Shown here piece after piece: positions 62,087 to 64,000 of a stretch of 64,000 bases of DNA. Below the pieces are notes generated by a model, which was given only the letters and a program-made list of their open reading frames with translations, had not been told where the DNA came from and did not search any database. Both the position numbers and the translations under genes were made by a program. Origin of the DNA: UBA11612 sp963976395. Its GTDB lineage: Bacteria > Pseudomonadota > Alphaproteobacteria > Rhodospirillales > Rhodospirillaceae. Location of the stretch: the NCBI GenBank assembly GCA_963976395.1, contig CAXBLG010000009.1, positions 15,588 through 79,587 of the forward strand, read 5' to 3'. Each line of letters opens with the position of its first letter. Position 1 is the stretch's first letter.

Positions 62087-63670
62087 GTGGCGATTTCCAA
62101 CGATCACGATGCACTTGTTGCGCAGGCTGAAGCTCTCATTAGGGCCCATAACTATGAGGAGGCCATAACAGTTTGTGACCGTGGGCTGATGCATGACCCT
62201 AATTCGGCGGAGTGTTTATTCCAGCGTTCTGTCGCTAGGGCTCGATTAGATCAATATGAGTTTGCTCTAAGTGATCTTGAAACAGCGCTTTACATCAATC
62301 CTAATCTCAAATTTTTGGCGGACACGGACCTGTACCTGCGTGCGCGGGTTTGCCGATGGGCGAACTATGCCGAAAAGGTTGATTCAGTGCTGCAGCACGT
62401 CGACGCACATCAGGCTGTAAGGCCGTATCACATCTTGGCTATTCCCTCACTCCCCAGCCAGCAACTGAATGCAGCGTCGTCCTTTTTTCTCGATAGCAGT
62501 CCACCGGATGAAGAGACGGTGTCATCAGCGCTTCCCGCGAACGGCAAAATACGGCTTGGTTACTTTTCTGCGGACTTTTACGACCATGCCATATCCCATC
62601 TCATAAACGGGATGTTTGAGGTTCATGATCGTTCGCGATTTGAGATCATCGCATTTGCCCTGGGGGGGCGGAATGATCCAGTCCGAAACCTGATGATCGA
62701 GGTGTCGGATCAGCTGATCGACGTGTCCGGCATGTCCGATGAGCAAGTTGTCTTTTTAGCCCGGCAACTGGGCATTCACATCGGCATTGATATGAATATC
62801 TATCTTGACCGCCAGCCGAATATATTTGCACGGCGCGTCGCCCCCATCCAGGTCAACTATCTGGGGTATCCCGGCACGGCGGGCACCAATTGTTACGACT
62901 ACATCATTGGAGACCGCATGGTGACGCCGCCGGAGCACAATGCATATTTTGCAGAGCGGGTTGTTACGATGCCCCATAGCTATCAAGCGACGAGTTTGAG
63001 ACGCTATACAGAGTTTCGCCCATTCACCAAACATGAACTGGGGCTTCCCGAGACCGGCTTCGTGTTTTGTAGTTTCAATCTCAGCTTCAAGATCACACCG
63101 GACGTCTTCGACATTTGGATGCGCTTGCTGACAATGGTGGAGGGAAGTGTCTTGTGGTTGCTTTCGAGCAACCCGGCAGCTGAGCAGAACCTCAAACAAG
63201 AGGCGGAAAAACGAAATGTGTCGCGTGATCGGCTGATATTCGCGCCACGTATGCCATTGGCGGACCATCTAGCACGGCACCGTGCGGCGGACCTCTTTCT
63301 CGACACGTTTCACTATGGCGGACATACAACGACAAGCGACTCTTTATGGGCGGGCCTCCCGGTCATCACCCGCCTGGGCGTTGCTTTCGCTGGGCGCGTT
63401 GCTGCGAGCTTACTCTCAGCCGCAGGATTGCCTGATCTTATTGCCCAAAACAGCGGTGATTATGAAAAGCTCGCCCTTGATCTCGCAACAAGGCCCGAGA
63501 CGCTTGCGCGCATTAAGAGTCGTCTCGCGTCAAACAAGCGATCATGTCCGCTCTTCGATACCGAGCGATACACCCGCAACATTGAATCGGCCTACACCGA
63601 GATGTGGAATAAGCATGAGCTAGGCCTGGGGCCTGAAAATATTACCGTTACCGAAGAAGAGGCACGATAG
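62087..63670 (+). CDS. SPINDLY/O-GlcNAc transferase-like glycosyltransferase with TPRs
   Basis: A 527-residue cytoplasmic protein. The first 110 residues contain about two TPR units (EALIRAHNYEEAITVCDRGL; SAVARARLDQYEFALSDLETAL), and the rest is a GT41-type domain: RLGYFSADFYDHAISHLINGMFE, APIQVNYLGYPGTAGT and TFHYGGHTTTSDSLWAGLPVI. In bacteria such enzymes glycosylate proteins, often flagellins. The ordinary family motif of DLKGYT is replaced by IDMNIYLDRQ. Start is GTG 62087 after GGTGGAG. It stands next to the tRNA-associated junction at the end of the window. Confidence 0.87.
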   Translation: MAISNDHDALVAQAEALIRAHNYEEAITVCDRGLMHDPNSAECLFQRSVARARLDQYEFALSDLETALYINPNLKFLADTDLYLRARVCRWANYAEKVDSVLQHVDAHQAVRPYHILAIPSLPSQQLNAASSFFLDSSPPDEETVSSALPANGKIRLGYFSADFYDHAISHLINGMFEVHDRSRFEIIAFALGGRNDPVRNLMIEVSDQLIDVSGMSDEQVVFLARQLGIHIGIDMNIYLDRQPNIFARRVAPIQVNYLGYPGTAGTNCYDYIIGDRMVTPPEHNAYFAERVVTMPHSYQATSLRRYTEFRPFTKHELGLPETGFVFCSFNLSFKITPDVFDIWMRLLTMVEGSVLWLLSSNPAAEQNLKQEAEKRNVSRDRLIFAPRMPLADHLARHRAADLFLDTFHYGGHTTTSDSLWAGLPVITRLGVAFAGRVAASLLSAAGLPDLIAQNSGDYEKLALDLATRPETLARIKSRLASNKRSCPLFDTERYTRNIESAYTEMWNKHELGLGPENITVTEEEAR

Positions 63671-63815
63671 CTCGGCGGCTAATGAAACTTTTCTTGGCGT
63701 CTTCTTGAAACGGCCCCGGTCATGAAAATCCCGGCATTTCATAAGATTTGCATTTAAGCGAGATAGCCTTGCTATCAGCAAAGAAGACTGTGCGACCTAC
63801 TTCCGCAAAAGCAAA

Positions 63816-63845
63816 AGGGCTCAGCGATAAAACGCTAAGCCCTTG
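63816..63845 (-). terminator. Terminator of the displaced tRNA-Ala 3' end
   Basis: AAGGGCTCAGCG and CGCTAAGCCCTT pair with one C-A mismatch around an ATAAAA loop. On the minus strand the stem is followed by TTGCTTTTG, so it terminates transcripts coming from the tRNA side, six bases beyond the CCA end of the tRNA-like fragment. Confidence 0.7.
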
Positions 63846-63851
63846 AAATGG

Positions 63852-63899
63852 TGGTGGAGCCGGACGGAATCGAACCGACGACCTCTACAATGCCATTGT
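63852..63899 (-). pseudogene. 3' half of a tRNA-Ala(GGC) gene, probable attachment-site half
   Basis: Read on the minus strand: anticodon loop ATGGCAT, the 3' anticodon stem TGTAG, GAGGTC, a T arm with GGTTCGATTCC, acceptor CGGCTCC and ACCA. This is how alphaproteobacterial tRNA-Ala ends. The 5' half is missing: only three bases of the anticodon stem can pair on the 5' side (ACA), after which the sequence turns into unrelated AT-rich DNA. This is the shape left by a tyrosine-recombinase element integrated in a tRNA gene. Confidence 0.75.
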
Positions 63900-64000
63900 T
63901 ATGATCTACGATTCTCCTGGATTTCTTAAGATTCCTTGATCTTCCTAAAAATGCATAATCACAGTAACTTATAATTATTTTGATCCTCCGAGATTCTTGA
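63900..64000. other. AT-rich sequence beyond the tRNA fragment, possible element end
   Basis: The last 100 bases are clearly more AT-rich than the rest of the window and contain repeated GATTCTC/GATTCTT/GATTCCT-like words spaced about 15-20 bases apart (gattctcctgg, gattccttgatcttcct, gagattcttga). These could be arm-type recombinase sites. No gene is visible before the window ends. Confidence 0.4.

Overview
The window is a gene-dense stretch of a free-living alphaproteobacterial chromosome. It is moderately GC-rich and most genes sit in short operons with overlapping stop and start codons. The strongest taxonomic pointers are the conserved block rnd-like / kdsD / lptC / lptA / lptB / rpoN / ptsN, a CaiB-type CoA-transferase plus acyl-CoA dehydrogenase operon, a c2-type cytochrome and a Caulobacter-like sphingolipid locus. 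A Rhodospirillales-like or related marine lineage is my best guess. This is inference from gene content, not from a phylogenetic marker.

Layout. 0.1-6.7 kb: gloB, a betaine-type ABC importer (proX-proW-proV), an orphan TAXI binding protein and an M17 aminopeptidase. 6.7-12.8 kb: glutamate synthase gltB/gltD on the minus strand, sharing a bidirectional terminator with the aminopeptidase. 13.3-15.7 kb: a divergent UppP-like membrane protein behind two palindromes, a DsbA-fold isomerase and an NDUFA9-like protein. 16.0-23.0 kb: tRNA-Leu(CAG), a short ribonuclease D, the LPS biogenesis genes kdsD-lptC-lptA-lptB, rpoN and ptsN; hpf, usually between the last two, is replaced by a gap with a decayed tRNA. 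23.0-26.6 kb: a CDP-alcohol phosphatidyltransferase, a small secreted protein, a TonB-domain lipoprotein and an acyl-CoA ligase.

26.7-39.8 kb is the most interesting part. After a 572-aa protein of unknown function comes a near-complete bacterial sphingolipid pathway: fatty acyl-AMP ligase, ceramide reductase-like protein, acyl carrier protein and serine palmitoyltransferase. A divergent nucleotidyltransferase and lipid kinase pair (probable headgroup genes) follows, then LptF, LptG, a four-histidine-box lipid hydroxylase, a GNAT protein matching bacterial ceramide synthase, and a small membrane protein. The placement of LptF/LptG inside this locus suggests that synthesis, phosphorylation, hydroxylation and export of ceramides are encoded together.

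39.8-52.8 kb: a metal efflux pump, an exported methyltransferase, a cobalamin riboswitch followed by btuB-btuF-btuC-btuD, a second corrinoid-binding-type protein without a signal peptide, a histidine kinase next to a receiver-HPt protein, a nitroreductase and a NPPW methyltransferase. 52.9-56.3 kb: a PQQ dehydrogenase lipoprotein whose C-terminal cupredoxin domain has lost copper ligands, followed by two c-type cytochromes. 56.5-61.9 kb: a catabolic operon (PrpE-like ligase, CoA-transferase III, acyl-CoA dehydrogenase) and a DUF457 membrane protein. 62.1-64.0 kb: a SPINDLY-type glycosyltransferase, then a displaced 3' half of a tRNA-Ala gene with its terminator, which looks like the left junction of an integrated element lying mostly beyond the window.
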